A stretch of 64,000 bases of DNA from CAG-552 sp964516925 (GCA_964516925.1 CAZEXL010000004.1:1-64000), one strand, 5' to 3'; positions 1 to 8,064 are shown, numbered from the stretch's first letter. Translations and numbers: made by a program. Notes: generated by a model from the sequence alone, not told the origin.

Positions 1-365
1 CCTAGTTTTCTATCGGCAAGAAAAGCAGGTCGGTAGAATAAACGCACCGTTGTACACGAACTCATTCCTAACAAGCTTCTTTTGCCTAGTTTTCTATCGG
101 CAAGAAAAGCAGGTCGGTAGAATAAACGCACCGTTGTACTTGAACTCATTCCTAACAAGCTTCTTTTGCCTAGTTTTCTATCGGCAAGAAAAGCAGGTCG
201 GTAGAATAAACGCACCGTTGTACTTGAACTCATTCCTAACAAGCTTCTTTTGCCTAGCTTTCTATCGGCAAGAAAAGTAGGTCGGTAGAATAAACGCACC
301 GTTGCACACGAACTCATTCCTAACAAGCTTCTTTTGCCTACTTTTCTTCACGGAAGAAAAGTAGG
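1..365. repeat. 84-bp tandem repeat array
   Basis: Four consecutive 84-bp units begin at 1, 85, 169 and 253, and a fifth partial unit begins at 337. The units differ at only a few bases. Each contains a decayed version of the dispersed hairpin found elsewhere in the window. The last copy (337-365) has the intact hairpin, cctacttttctt paired with aagaaaagtagg. Because 84 is a multiple of three, the array leaves an open frame from 50 to 280 with a 28-residue repeat. It has no ribosome site and I do not call it a gene. The array is cut by the window edge. Confidence 0.95.
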
Positions 366-1895
366 TTACATAAGCGGCGCGAAAACGTTAAGCACCGTAG
401 CAACGATTCGTTGATACCACTTAAGCGCCTTGCCGCGTTCTATTTGCTTGCACGATTGCAACGTGTTGTCAAAATCGCTTCTTATTTCATCCACCGCCGA
501 ACAGCCGTACATCCACACTCCGCACTCGAAATGATGCACGAAACTGCGGTAATCGAGGTTAATCGTACCGATAACCGCCGTAGTATCGTCGCTTACGAAC
601 GACTTAGCGTGAATAAAGCCCGGAGTAAACTCGTAAATTTTTACGCCGCCTGCAGTCAGCTTGTCGTAACTGCTTTTTGTCATTATGTTAACGAGTTTTT
701 TATCGGGTACGCCGGGCGTTATTATTCGCACGTCCACGCCACGTTTTGCCGCCGCCTTTAACGCTTTTGTAAAATGATAGTCTACTATAAGGTACGGCGT
801 GGTGATATAAACGTACCGCTTCGCCTGATTAATAATATTAAGGTACGTTTCTTCGGCAATATAGTCGTTATCCATCGGCGCAGGTCCGTCGCCAAACGGA
901 AGAACGTATCCGTCTTCGAACCGCGTATGCAAGCTTTCGGGCAAATACTTTGCAAAATCGACGTCATTGTTTCGCGTCGCCAAAGCGAACTGCATTAAAA
1001 ACATAATCGCAAAATTGCGCGCTCCCTTGCCTGAAAGATAAATTCCGCTGTCCTTCCAGTACCCAAACGGCGAAGTAACGTTTATATATTCGTCGCAAAG
1101 GTTAAAGCCGCCCGTAAACGCTTCTTCGCCGTCGATAACCGTAATTTTACGATGGTCTCGATTGTTGTGCATGGCGGTTACGATAAACGTAAGCTTGTTA
1201 AACTTAACGCATTCTATTCCGAATTTTTTAAGTTCGTTACAATAATTGTATTTAAGTCTGCCCGAACACCCGAAGTCGTCGTACATTACTTTTACTTCGA
1301 CGCCCTCTTGCGCTTTGCTTTTTAGTATCTGCAAAATTTCGCCCCACATCTTGCCGTTTTCTATAATAAAGTACTCCATAAAGATATACTTTTTGGCTTG
1401 ACGCAGTCGCTCTTTAAGAAACTCGAACGCCGCTTCGCCGCTAGGGAAATACTTGGTTTGAGTGCTATCGCAAAGCGGCATACCGCACGTAGCGGTAAGA
1501 TAACGCGCCTGCCCTGCCGCCAACTCGCTTCTAGCGGCAAGCGAATCTAGCGTATTAGGACAAGGCAATCTGAATTCTTCACTGCGCTTTAAAAGTTCGA
1601 GCTGAAACTTGTTTACCCTTTTGCTTAGGACGGGATTGCCGATAAGCAGATATATAACTACGCCGGCAATAGGCAAAGTGAGTAGCAAAATTATCCACGG
1701 CACTTTGTACGAAGCAGACATATCCCGATTTATTACGCCGAACACGCTTGCAACGCCTATCGCCGTAAAGACTACGGCTACGTTAAAATAATGCTGCGCA
1801 AGTTCGCTTACTACCACGACGTAAATAAAAATCTGAATAAGTAACGCTAAAAGCACTATCACGGTTCGGCTAAAAAGCTTTTTAAGAAACTTCAT
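366..1895 (-). CDS. cls: Cardiolipin synthase (phospholipase D superfamily)
   Basis: Membrane enzyme that joins two phosphatidylglycerol molecules into cardiolipin and glycerol. The 509-residue product starts with two hydrophobic segments (about residues 12-90, the PLD nuclease N-terminal region). Two HKD motifs follow: HRKITVID at His248 and HAKSFVSD at His429, the catalytic pair of the phospholipase D fold. The length matches bacterial Cls. I start at 1895 rather than the upstream frame opening at 1943, because a ggagtt ribosome site sits just upstream and the extra residues look like leader sequence. A consensus promoter lies at 1934-1962. The gene stands alone and is divergent from the MarR gene. 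Its stop codon abuts the hairpin of the 84-bp array, which may act as its terminator. Cls is secure by family; the choice among paralogues (ClsA or other) is not. Confidence 0.93.
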   Translation of the reverse strand: MKFLKKLFSRTVIVLLALLIQIFIYVVVVSELAQHYFNVAVVFTAIGVASVFGVINRDMSASYKVPWIILLLTLPIAGVVIYLLIGNPVLSKRVNKFQLELLKRSEEFRLPCPNTLDSLAARSELAAGQARYLTATCGMPLCDSTQTKYFPSGEAAFEFLKERLRQAKKYIFMEYFIIENGKMWGEILQILKSKAQEGVEVKVMYDDFGCSGRLKYNYCNELKKFGIECVKFNKLTFIVTAMHNNRDHRKITVIDGEEAFTGGFNLCDEYINVTSPFGYWKDSGIYLSGKGARNFAIMFLMQFALATRNNDVDFAKYLPESLHTRFEDGYVLPFGDGPAPMDNDYIAEETYLNIINQAKRYVYITTPYLIVDYHFTKALKAAAKRGVDVRIITPGVPDKKLVNIMTKSSYDKLTAGGVKIYEFTPGFIHAKSFVSDDTTAVIGTINLDYRSFVHHFECGVWMYGCSAVDEIRSDFDNTLQSCKQIERGKALKWYQRIVATVLNVFAPLM

Positions 1896-1933
1896 TTGTA
1901 ACTCCGTTAATAATAATATGTTCGTTTGCGCCA

Positions 1934-1962
1934 ATTTTAGCATACGTAAAAGTAAAAGTCAA
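1934..1962 (-). promoter_or_regulatory. Sigma-A promoter of cls
   Basis: On the minus strand, TTGACT, a 17-bp spacer and TAAAAT, about 40 bp upstream of the cls start. Confidence 0.75.
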
Positions 1963-2014
1963 CGGTTGTTTTAATTCTATTTATAATTTTAGGAGCAAAA
2001 AATTGACTTTTGTC

Positions 2015-2043
2015 TTGACAAAGCGTATCAAAAAGCTTATAAT
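2015..2043 (+). promoter_or_regulatory. Sigma-A promoter of marR-cysS
   Basis: Perfect TTGACA (2015-2020), 17-bp spacer and TATAAT (2038-2043), 34 bp before the MarR-like start codon. Confidence 0.88.
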
Positions 2044-2076
2044 AGCCTGGATAAGGTTTCGATTAAAGGAGGCAGC

Positions 2077-2487
2077 ATGAATCTATCCGAAAAACTTGTA
2101 GAACTTCGTATAGCGACAAGAAGCGCAACGATGTGCGAAAGCGTTAACGGCAAGTCAAAAAACACCCTTTCGCTTAAAACGAAAATTCTTTTTTTGCTGA
2201 AAGACAAAAGCCTGCCGCCGCTGGACCTTATGACTACTTTGCACCTGGCTAAGACCAATCTTGCGCTTATCACTACCGAAATGGCGAAAGAAAACCTTAT
2301 TACCAAGGACAGGTCGGAGCGCGACAAGCGTTCGCTGTACTACTCGATTACCGACGAAGGCAAAAAATACCTCGCTTTACGACTGGACGCAATAGAAGAA
2401 ACGCTTAAAAAGGCGTTTAACGACGAAGACTACGCGCACGCCTTTGACGTTTTAAGCGAAGCTACCGACGTACTATCCTTTTTGTAA
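2077..2487 (+). CDS. MarR-like winged-helix transcriptional regulator
   Basis: A 136-residue protein with the layout of a MarR regulator. The N-terminal helix is followed by a winged helix-turn-helix (about residues 35-100), including a recognition-helix region around LAKTNLALITTEMAKENLI and a basic wing (DRSERDKRSLYYSITDEG). A C-terminal helix would serve dimerisation. The wing sequence is typical of MarR (D/R-x-R-D-x-R), so DNA binding is well supported; the ligand and targets are not visible. It has a strong aaaggagg ribosome site (2065-2072) and a consensus promoter. cysS follows after 31 bp, so the two may share a transcript, although cysS is a housekeeping gene with no obvious link to a MarR factor. 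Confidence 0.8.
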   Translation: MNLSEKLVELRIATRSATMCESVNGKSKNTLSLKTKILFLLKDKSLPPLDLMTTLHLAKTNLALITTEMAKENLITKDRSERDKRSLYYSITDEGKKYLALRLDAIEETLKKAFNDEDYAHAFDVLSEATDVLSFL

Positions 2488-2518
2488 AACAACTATCTCT
2501 ATTCCACAAGGAGCAGAT

Positions 2519-3895
2519 ATGAAAGTATACAACACCCTTACCCGCAAAAAAGAAGAATTTATTCCGATAGGCAAAACCGTTACCATGTATTCGTGCGGAC
2601 CTACCGTGTACAACTACGCTCACGTAGGCAATATGCGCGCGTACATCTTTATGGACAGCGTGCGCCGCTGTCTTCGCTATTGCGGCTACAAAATCAAAGG
2701 CGTTATGAATATTACCGACGTCGGTCACCTTCTTAGCGACGGCGACGAAGGCGAAGATAAGATGGAAAAAGCCAGTCGCGAACAACAACGTTCGGTATAC
2801 GAAATCGCTCAAATGTACACCAAGGCGTTTATGGACGACCTCGCCAAGCTTAATATCGGCAAACCCGAAGTAATCGCAAAAGCGACCGATCACATAAAAG
2901 ATATGCTTGACTACGTAATCAAGCTGGTCGAGCTAGGCTACGGCTATGAAACTAGCGACGGCATTTACTTCGATATATCCAAGTTCCCGTCATACGGTAA
3001 GCTTAGCGGTCTTAGACTCGACAATCAAATTGCAGGCGCACGAGTGGACGTAAACGACGAAAAACGTCACCCTGCCGACTTCGCATTGTGGAAAAAAGCG
3101 CCCAAAGAGCACATTATGCAATGGGAATCGCCTTGGGGTATGGGTTATCCCGGCTGGCACATCGAGTGTAGCGCAATGAGCAAAAAATACCTTGGCAGCA
3201 GATTCGATATTCATACCGGCGGCGTGGACCACATCCCCGTTCATCACGAAAACGAAATCGCTCAAAGCGAGGCGCTTGAAGGTCACCAAACTGTAAACTA
3301 TTGGATGCACGGCGAATTTATGCAGGTTGACGGCGGCAAGATGAGCAAGTCGCTGGGCAATACCTACACCGTTTCGGATCTGGAAAAGATGGGTTATTCT
3401 CCCATGGCATTCCGCTACTTCTGCCTTAACACTCATTACCGCAAAACTCTTAACTTTACGTTCGACGGCATGAACGCAGCAAAAACCGCATACTCCAGAT
3501 TGCTTTCGCTCGTAAACGAGCACCGCAACGGCACGAATGTCGTCGACGCGGACACTCTTAAAAAGTACGAGCAAGAGTTTTTAGAAGCCGTAAGCGATGA
3601 CGTGAATATTCCTATGGCAATAGGCGTTTTGTGGAATATGCTAAAAGAAAAACCGTCCAAGCAGATTTACGACCTCGTTCAAAAATTCGACGCGGCGTTG
3701 GGACTTAAGCTAGATACTCTTCCGCCCGAAGAAAAAATCGAAGTTCCCGAAAACGTTATCGCCCTTGCCGAAAAGCGTCTCGAAGCGCGCAGAAGCAAAG
3801 ATTGGGCAAAAAGCGACGAACTCCGAAACGAAATTGCCGCTTTGGGCTATGCTATTATAGATAAAAAAGACGGTTACGATATTAAACGCGCGTAA
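2519..3895 (+). CDS. cysS: Cysteinyl-tRNA synthetase
   Basis: Class I synthetase that charges tRNA-Cys with cysteine. The 458-residue length is normal. The N-terminus carries the zinc-site cysteine (Cys26, SCGPTVYNYAHVGNMR) with the HIGH-type motif HVGN at residues 35-38. The GWHIECSAMS segment supplies further zinc and active-site residues, and KMSKSLGN lies near residue 273. The C-terminal DALR/anticodon-binding region ends with RRSKDWAKSDELRNEI. The start is fixed by aaggag at 2508-2513. A strong intrinsic terminator follows at 3932. Confidence 0.97.
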   Translation: MKVYNTLTRKKEEFIPIGKTVTMYSCGPTVYNYAHVGNMRAYIFMDSVRRCLRYCGYKIKGVMNITDVGHLLSDGDEGEDKMEKASREQQRSVYEIAQMYTKAFMDDLAKLNIGKPEVIAKATDHIKDMLDYVIKLVELGYGYETSDGIYFDISKFPSYGKLSGLRLDNQIAGARVDVNDEKRHPADFALWKKAPKEHIMQWESPWGMGYPGWHIECSAMSKKYLGSRFDIHTGGVDHIPVHHENEIAQSEALEGHQTVNYWMHGEFMQVDGGKMSKSLGNTYTVSDLEKMGYSPMAFRYFCLNTHYRKTLNFTFDGMNAAKTAYSRLLSLVNEHRNGTNVVDADTLKKYEQEFLEAVSDDVNIPMAIGVLWNMLKEKPSKQIYDLVQKFDAALGLKLDTLPPEEKIEVPENVIALAEKRLEARRSKDWAKSDELRNEIAALGYAIIDKKDGYDIKRA

Positions 3896-3931
3896 AGTAT
3901 GTACGCAAACGCAATATTTGCAATAAAGTCT

Positions 3932-3963
3932 AAAAGCTCGACCTAACGGAGTCGAGCTTTTTT
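3932..3963 (+). terminator. Intrinsic terminator of cysS
   Basis: Inverted repeat aaagctcgac / gtcgagctt with an 8-nt loop, then a run of six or more T residues. Confidence 0.9.
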
Positions 3964-3975
3964 ACGGATTGCCGA

Positions 3976-4274
3976 CCTACTTTTCTTTAGGGAAGAAAAG
4001 TAGGCAAAAGAAACTTACTTTTCTTTAGGGAAGAAAAGTAAGCAAAAGAAAACTAAATCTTATGTCATCCTGAGCGTTAGCGAAGGATCTCGCGGAAGCG
4101 AACCATACGTCACCAACGAGGAGCGAAGCGACGCGGCAATCTCACCGTGCAGTTGTACGCTTTCGGTTCAATCAAGTGTAAAAACTTCGCTTTTTCTGTC
4201 ATTCTGAGCCTCAGGCGAAGAATCTCGCGCAAGCGTCCTTTCTTTCGAAAAGAAAGGTAACTCAAAGAAACTTA
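3976..4274. repeat. Cluster of dispersed intergenic repeats
   Basis: The gap between cysS and the accessory island is almost entirely repeat. Two hairpin copies (3976-4017 and 4014-4050) have the form cttacttttctt / aagaaaagtaag followed by caaaagaaac. Two copies of the tgtcatcctgagcgttagcg type element lie at 4061-4100 and 4197-4236, with an aacgaggagcgaagcgacg segment between them. A further hairpin with cctttctttcg lies at 4237-4257. No gene is visible here. Confidence 0.88.
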
Positions 4275-4306
4275 ACCATATAATAATCGTTTAAAAAAAG
4301 CCGATT

Positions 4307-4447
4307 TTACTTTTTATTCTTTTTTGAGCCATCATTAGATTGGCTTCTTTTATTATAGTAGTCTTTAATGGCGTAATATTGTTTGCGGTCTTTGTCGCTA
4401 GCAAACTTTTTCGTTTTTGTTTTTGTAAAAATCTTTAATCCAAACAT
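4307..4447 (-). CDS. Small basic hypothetical protein
   Basis: A 46-residue lysine-rich product starting MFGLKIFTKTKTKKF. I chose the start at 4447 because aaggag lies 8 nt upstream, inside the end of the preceding WYL-domain gene, whose stop overlaps this gene by 13 bp. That overlap suggests translational coupling. There is no recognisable domain or membrane segment. Only its position and ribosome site support it. Confidence 0.5.
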   Translation of the reverse strand: MFGLKIFTKTKTKKFASDKDRKQYYAIKDYYNKRSQSNDGSKKNKK

Positions 4448-5181
4448 TCGGCATACTCCTTTTGATATATTTTTTCCATAAAGTCGTATATTAAAGCGCA
4501 CATTTCATTTGTTATTATAATTTTTCCCGGCGTTAAAACTATTTTTTGTAAAGACGAAAGCTTGATTGCGATAGGTTGCATATCGGTTGTGATGCCTACA
4601 ATATAATTGCAGTCCGATACGGGCGAAGTCTCGATAGAAACGGGGACAAAAACGTCACATGCCGCACTGCTGTAAAAACGGCATAATTGCTGGCGATTAA
4701 TTGCCGATCGGATATCCTTTAATTTTCTAAAGGCGAATAAATATTCTCTTTGAGAGAACGTTTTTGAAGTATATTCAACCAAAAGCGTTCGTATGTAGCC
4801 GGTAAAATTTGTGTCGTAAAGTAAGAGTCGCTCGTCGTGAATGGTAATAAAGTCATCGTATTTATCTTTACTAATGCGGAATGGAACGTTTACAACGCCG
4901 TCGTCATGAAAATTAAACGGTTGCAAATAAATATTATGAATGCTACGAGCTACTGCTTTGGTAATATTCTCGTTGCCGTTATTGTATTGCAACAGTTTTT
5001 TGTACAAATCTTCTTGATAATCGGAAAGAACGGGTAACAGTTCGTTCAAAAATCCGCTTATGTTCGGCTTATCGTTTTTTATATAATTATAACGAGCAGC
5101 GTCATATTCCAAAACGTTAAACGAGCCTATCGGAATAGTAAAGTTGGTAGATGAGTTAAAAGTTAGTCTAAAATCATTCAT
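4435..5181 (-). CDS. WYL-domain-like regulatory protein, probably leaderless
   Basis: A 248-residue protein. The C-terminal third (about residues 160-230: AINRQQLCRFYSS, then VFVPVSIETSP, YIVGITTD, IKLSSLQKIVL) has the strand pattern of a WYL domain, a ligand-sensing fold found in many regulators of accessory and defence loci. The segment just before it (VPFRISKDKYDDFITI, YIRTLLVEYTSKTFSQRE) matches the linker that precedes WYL domains in small Clostridia regulators. The usual N-terminal helix-turn-helix is not obvious. The frame opens with TTG at 5196, but ATG at 5181 is better: it lies only 6 nt below a TATAAT box and has no ribosome site, so the message is probably leaderless. The call rests on pattern recognition of the WYL strands. 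Confidence 0.6.
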   Translation of the reverse strand: MNDFRLTFNSSTNFTIPIGSFNVLEYDAARYNYIKNDKPNISGFLNELLPVLSDYQEDLYKKLLQYNNGNENITKAVARSIHNIYLQPFNFHDDGVVNVPFRISKDKYDDFITIHDERLLLYDTNFTGYIRTLLVEYTSKTFSQREYLFAFRKLKDIRSAINRQQLCRFYSSAACDVFVPVSIETSPVSDCNYIVGITTDMQPIAIKLSSLQKIVLTPGKIIITNEMCALIYDFMEKIYQKEYAECLD

Positions 5182-5187
5182 ATATCT

Positions 5188-5216
5188 ATTATACAAGTTG
5201 TAACATAAAAAATCAA
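5188..5216 (-). promoter_or_regulatory. Promoter giving a leaderless transcript of the WYL gene
   Basis: On the minus strand, TTGATT (5211-5216), 17-bp spacer and TATAAT (5188-5193). The ATG begins at 5181, so transcription should start at or within a base of the start codon. Confidence 0.75.
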
Positions 5217-5314
5217 TTATTTTGGTATTAAAGCACGGTTTTTGCCAAAAAAAAGCAAAGTTGTATAGTAAAAAATCTTTATTATTTGCTATTTTCTTTT
5301 TGTAAACGACATGT

Positions 5315-5320
5315 TATAAT
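5315..5320 (+). promoter_or_regulatory. Probable -10 box of the toxin-like operon
   Basis: TATAAT 50 bp before the start at 5370, with a poor -35 (ttttct). A better-spaced TTGACA-N17-TACAAT (5339-5367) lies right against the start codon. Transcription from that box would begin inside the gene, so the upstream box is the more likely promoter. Confidence 0.45.
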
Positions 5321-5369
5321 ATATTCGTTAAGAAAAGCTTGACAAATAAACAAAAATGAGGTACAATTC

Positions 5370-5825
5370 ATGAAGCAGAAACTAATAGACAAAATAATTT
5401 ACGCAATAACAAAAAAGCCGAAGCATTACGTGGAAGTAAAAAATCCGCCGTTAACTACGATTGAAAAGTTAAGGCGACCGCAAGACGCAAGGCAAATGCA
5501 ATACAATCGTTGGAGCAAACGTTACAAAATTTATTCCGGCTCGTATTTGCCCGAAAACGACAGAAAGCTTTTACGCAAAGGTTGGGAAGATAAAACCAAC
5601 AGTATTATAAAAAACCATAAAAGAAATAACGCAGTTAGCTTTTATCAAAGAAAAAGCACCAATCAGTGGGTACGCAATGACAAAACTCATTGGCATTGGT
5701 ATAATTGGTGGTCGAATAAATTTGAGAGCAAAAAGATAAAGAAGCAAGAATATATGTATTACGATAAAAACGGCAACGTTTGCAAAAAGAAATCATTAGA
5801 AAGTCATTTATATGGAGAAGATTGA
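5370..5825 (+). CDS. Basic toxin-like hypothetical protein
   Basis: A 151-residue, strongly basic protein rich in Lys, Trp, Tyr and His. The segment from about residue 70 (LPENDRKLLRKGWEDKT) through FYQRKSTNQWVRNDK to THWHWYNWW resembles C-terminal cassettes of polymorphic toxins, where a conserved Gly-Trp is followed by a basic strand and a His-Trp-His cluster. I infer a nuclease-type toxin domain without a secretion module; no family name can be assigned. It has no signal peptide. Two short acidic genes follow at 2 bp and with a 4-bp overlap, the usual order for toxin and immunity genes. The ribosome site is gagg at 5358-5361. It could instead be a DNA-binding accessory protein. Confidence 0.5.
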   Translation: MKQKLIDKIIYAITKKPKHYVEVKNPPLTTIEKLRRPQDARQMQYNRWSKRYKIYSGSYLPENDRKLLRKGWEDKTNSIIKNHKRNNAVSFYQRKSTNQWVRNDKTHWHWYNWWSNKFESKKIKKQEYMYYDKNGNVCKKKSLESHLYGED

Positions 5826-5827
5826 CT

Positions 5828-6178
5828 ATGACATTGGATGAAATAATAGCAAAATATGGTACGCATGAATTGGATATCGATTGCATTAGGCATGAAGGAA
5901 ACAAAAGTATAATTTACGCATATTGTCATGAACACGATGTCGACGGGGAATTTATGGTGAATCATAATTTAGAAATAAGCGGATTGTTTAGAGTGCTCGA
6001 AAAACAGTTAGAAGACGACGATATGTTGTTTCATATTGCTATTATCTTTAAAAACGATGATGAGTCGTATGAAATCATGTGCGGGTATAACGAAGATCGG
6101 GTGCGCTTCTGCGTTGAAAGCGATTTAGATGTGAAGGAGCTTTCCGAAGAAGAATACGAGCGAGAAATACAACAATGA
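5828..6178 (+). CDS. Acidic immunity-like protein 1
   Basis: A 116-residue acidic protein starting MTLDEIIAKYG. I start at 5828 because the longer frame would run back through the end of the toxin-like gene, and a ggagaag site precedes 5828. The alternating short strands (SIIYAYCHEHD, FHIAIIFKNDD, YEIMCGYNEDRVRFCVE) suggest a compact alpha/beta fold. The charge is opposite to that of the basic protein encoded 2 bp upstream. The immunity role is inferred from size, acidity and gene order only. Confidence 0.5.
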   Translation: MTLDEIIAKYGTHELDIDCIRHEGNKSIIYAYCHEHDVDGEFMVNHNLEISGLFRVLEKQLEDDDMLFHIAIIFKNDDESYEIMCGYNEDRVRFCVESDLDVKELSEEEYEREIQQ

Positions 6179-6615
6179 TGACACGAGAAAAATTATTAAG
6201 CGTTTTGCCTGACGAATATCATGACGGATCGCTAATCGACGCGTCGTATAAAAACAATCAACTGTACGTATATTGTTACAGATGTCCGCCCGACCCTGAC
6301 GGAACGGACAATCAAGAAACAAGGAATATCATTATTCGATTTGATAACGTAACCGAACTAGAGGTTTACGGTGTGGAAGATGAGGAAGACGAGGATGCGG
6401 ACGAGGACTTTTTTCCGTACAAAGAGGGCGATTTCGTAAAAAAGGAAGGATATTGGGGATTAAGAGAAATATACTATCTTGACTTTGAAGACGGTAAAGT
6501 TGTATTTCAATGGAGCTTGCGTTTTCGTTGTGACGACGTTGAAGTTTTGGAATGCTCTAGTAAGCAATGGCTTGGTAACGGGATGCCGCCGTTGGATTTT
6601 TCGAAGTATAGGTAA
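6175..6615 (+). CDS. Acidic immunity-like protein 2
   Basis: A 146-residue acidic protein that overlaps the preceding gene by 4 bp (ATGA), so translation is probably coupled. It has a run of acidic residues near residue 70 (VEDEEDEDADEDFF). The beta-rich segments on both sides (LIDASYKNNQLYVYCYRC, IIIRFDNVTELEVYGVE) resemble the upstream neighbour in organisation (short strands, one aromatic edge), so the two may be distant duplicates. Function is unknown; a second immunity protein is the simplest reading. Confidence 0.5.
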   Translation: MMTREKLLSVLPDEYHDGSLIDASYKNNQLYVYCYRCPPDPDGTDNQETRNIIIRFDNVTELEVYGVEDEEDEDADEDFFPYKEGDFVKKEGYWGLREIYYLDFEDGKVVFQWSLRFRCDDVEVLECSSKQWLGNGMPPLDFSKYR

Positions 6616-6636
6616 GTAAATTGTGACTAAGTTAAT

Positions 6637-6668
6637 ATGTCATTCTTCGCAAAATCTCAGAATGACAT
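6637..6668. terminator. Hairpin after the immunity-like genes
   Basis: Perfect 10-bp inverted repeat atgtcattct / agaatgacat with a 12-nt loop. It has no T run, so it may be a processing or weak termination element. It also resembles part of the tgtcattctgag dispersed repeat. Confidence 0.5.
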
Positions 6669-6732
6669 AATAAAGGGGCGCCTATAAACTACTCTTTTTG
6701 GCAACTCACTGCCGCTCAAACCTAATTCCCAT

Positions 6733-6776
6733 AAGTTTCTTTGGGTTACTTTTCTTCACGGAAGAAAAGTAAGTGT
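6733..6776. repeat. Dispersed hairpin repeat abutting the CDF stop codon
   Basis: Copy of the hairpin family in the opposite orientation (aagtttctttgggttac, then cttttcttcacggaagaaaag). It ends exactly at the stop codon of the minus-strand metal exporter, where it could act as its 3' end. Confidence 0.85.
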
Positions 6777-7922
6777 TTATCGGATTTTTGCATGTTCGAC
6801 GGTAATTTCAAACGAATAGTCGGTATCGAATTGCGCGCTTAGCAAGCTAAGCAAATCGCGTTTAATTCGTTCGTTAGGTTCGGTAGCCTCAAACGGCACG
6901 CAAACGTCGAACTCAAGAACTACTTTGTCGCCCTTTATCACTTTGCGGAAGTCGTGCAAATCCAAGCGTGCGTCAAACGCCTCCAATATTTTTAGAACTT
7001 CGGCTTTAAGCGCATCGGTTTGTTCGTCGCCTAAAATAACCGGATCGATATGTATAACCAGCTCTACGTCGGTGTTTTTTTCGAAGTCTTTTTCTATTCG
7101 GTCGATAATCTCGTGTGCGGTAAGCACGTCTATGCGCGCGTCGATTTCTGCGTGCGCGCTTGCGTAATACTTGTTTACGTAGTTATGAACGGCAAGGTCG
7201 TGAATGCCGTAAATACCTTCGTAACTTAGCAATTTTTCGGCAATTCTATCGGTAAGTTCTTTGCTAGGACTTTCGCCCAGCAGTTCGCTTATCGGCTTTT
7301 TTAATATTTTAACGCCCGAAACGAACACGAAAACGGCAACCAAACAACCTGCGTATCCGTCCAAATTAAAGTTTATTGCTTTAGAAACGAGCAAAGAAAC
7401 CAAAATAGCGCTTGACGAAACGCAGTCCGAAAGACTGTCGAAAGCGGTAACTTTTAATATTTGCGACGAGTATTTTTTGCTTAGAACGAAGTTGTAGGCA
7501 AACATACAAAGTTTTACGCCGATACCTACCGCAAGTACGGCAATGGGCGTCGAGTTGCCTATAGGCGAAGCGGCGACTATTTTTTCTATCGACGCCGAAA
7601 GTAGTTCTACGGCAAAAAGTAAAATAATAAACGCAATAAAAATCGAAGCGACGTATTCGCCTCGCGCGTGCCCGTACGGATGCTCTTTGTCGGCAGGCTT
7701 AGAGGACATTTTTACGCCGATAACGGTAACGAGATTGCTACCGCAATCGCCCAGATTATTAAGTCCGTCGCCAAGCAACGAAACGGTGCTCGTCAAAACG
7801 CCGAACGTTATTTTAAACGCTGAAAGCAGTGCGTTAAGCACCAAAGAAAGGACGGTAGCAAACGTCGTTCGTTTGTTCTTTTTCGTTTTGTTTCGTTTTA
7901 CAAGCGGATCGTCGTAATTCAT
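6777..7922 (-). CDS. Cation diffusion facilitator family metal exporter
   Basis: A 381-residue membrane protein that would export a divalent metal ion in exchange for protons. It has six hydrophobic segments (about residues 20-205) followed by a cytoplasmic dimerisation domain (about 215-300), including the VHNYVNKYYASAHAEID and VIHIDP segments typical of the family. The metal-site motifs are visible: GDGLNNLGD in helix 2 (N-x-x-x-D), HPYGHAR in the loop, and AFDSLSDCVSS in helix 5 (D-x-x-x-D). The D-x-x-x-D and absence of the zinc-type His argue against a plain zinc exporter and suggest manganese, iron or mixed specificity; this is inference. An extra domain of about 80 residues follows the dimerisation domain. 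Consensus promoter at 7942-7970 and ribosome site agggtga. Confidence 0.9.
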   Translation of the reverse strand: MNYDDPLVKRNKTKKNKRTTFATVLSLVLNALLSAFKITFGVLTSTVSLLGDGLNNLGDCGSNLVTVIGVKMSSKPADKEHPYGHARGEYVASIFIAFIILLFAVELLSASIEKIVAASPIGNSTPIAVLAVGIGVKLCMFAYNFVLSKKYSSQILKVTAFDSLSDCVSSSAILVSLLVSKAINFNLDGYAGCLVAVFVFVSGVKILKKPISELLGESPSKELTDRIAEKLLSYEGIYGIHDLAVHNYVNKYYASAHAEIDARIDVLTAHEIIDRIEKDFEKNTDVELVIHIDPVILGDEQTDALKAEVLKILEAFDARLDLHDFRKVIKGDKVVLEFDVCVPFEATEPNERIKRDLLSLLSAQFDTDYSFEITVEHAKIR

Positions 7923-7941
7923 AGTTCACCCTAGTATATTC

Positions 7942-7970
7942 AGTGTAGCACTAAAAGGTTATTTTGTCAA
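7942..7970 (-). promoter_or_regulatory. Sigma-A promoter of the CDF exporter
   Basis: On the minus strand, TTGACA, 17-bp spacer and TACACT, 20 bp upstream of the start codon. Confidence 0.75.
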
Positions 7971-7988
7971 TAACCGACCGCAAAATAA

Positions 7989-8017
7989 TTGACTTTTTTA
8001 GGCAAAGCTAATATACT
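7989..8017 (+). promoter_or_regulatory. Sigma-A promoter of aspS
   Basis: TTGACT (7989-7994), 17-bp spacer, TATACT (8012-8017), 48 bp before the aspS start. It is divergent from the CDF promoter, 19 bp away. Confidence 0.8.
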
Positions 8018-8064
8018 ATACGGTACTATATGCTTTATTAGCTAGCATTTAAGGCAGGTTTATT

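Noticed and set aside
50..280. Open frame of 76 codons with a 28-residue repeat
   Set aside because: It is produced by the 84-bp tandem DNA repeat; no ribosome site, no codon bias, and related repeats are non-coding elsewhere.
1..365. CRISPR array at the left edge or at 42338-42618
   Set aside because: In both arrays the spacers are also repeated, there are no cas genes, and the units match a dispersed repeat and tRNA-Thr respectively.
1896..1943. N-terminal extension of cls
   Set aside because: A ribosome site fits the ATG at 1895 and the extension overlaps the promoter region.
5339..5367. TTGACA-N17-TACAAT as promoter of the toxin-like gene
   Set aside because: The -10 box lies 2 bp from the start codon, so a transcript would lack the ATG; TATAAT at 5315 is preferred.
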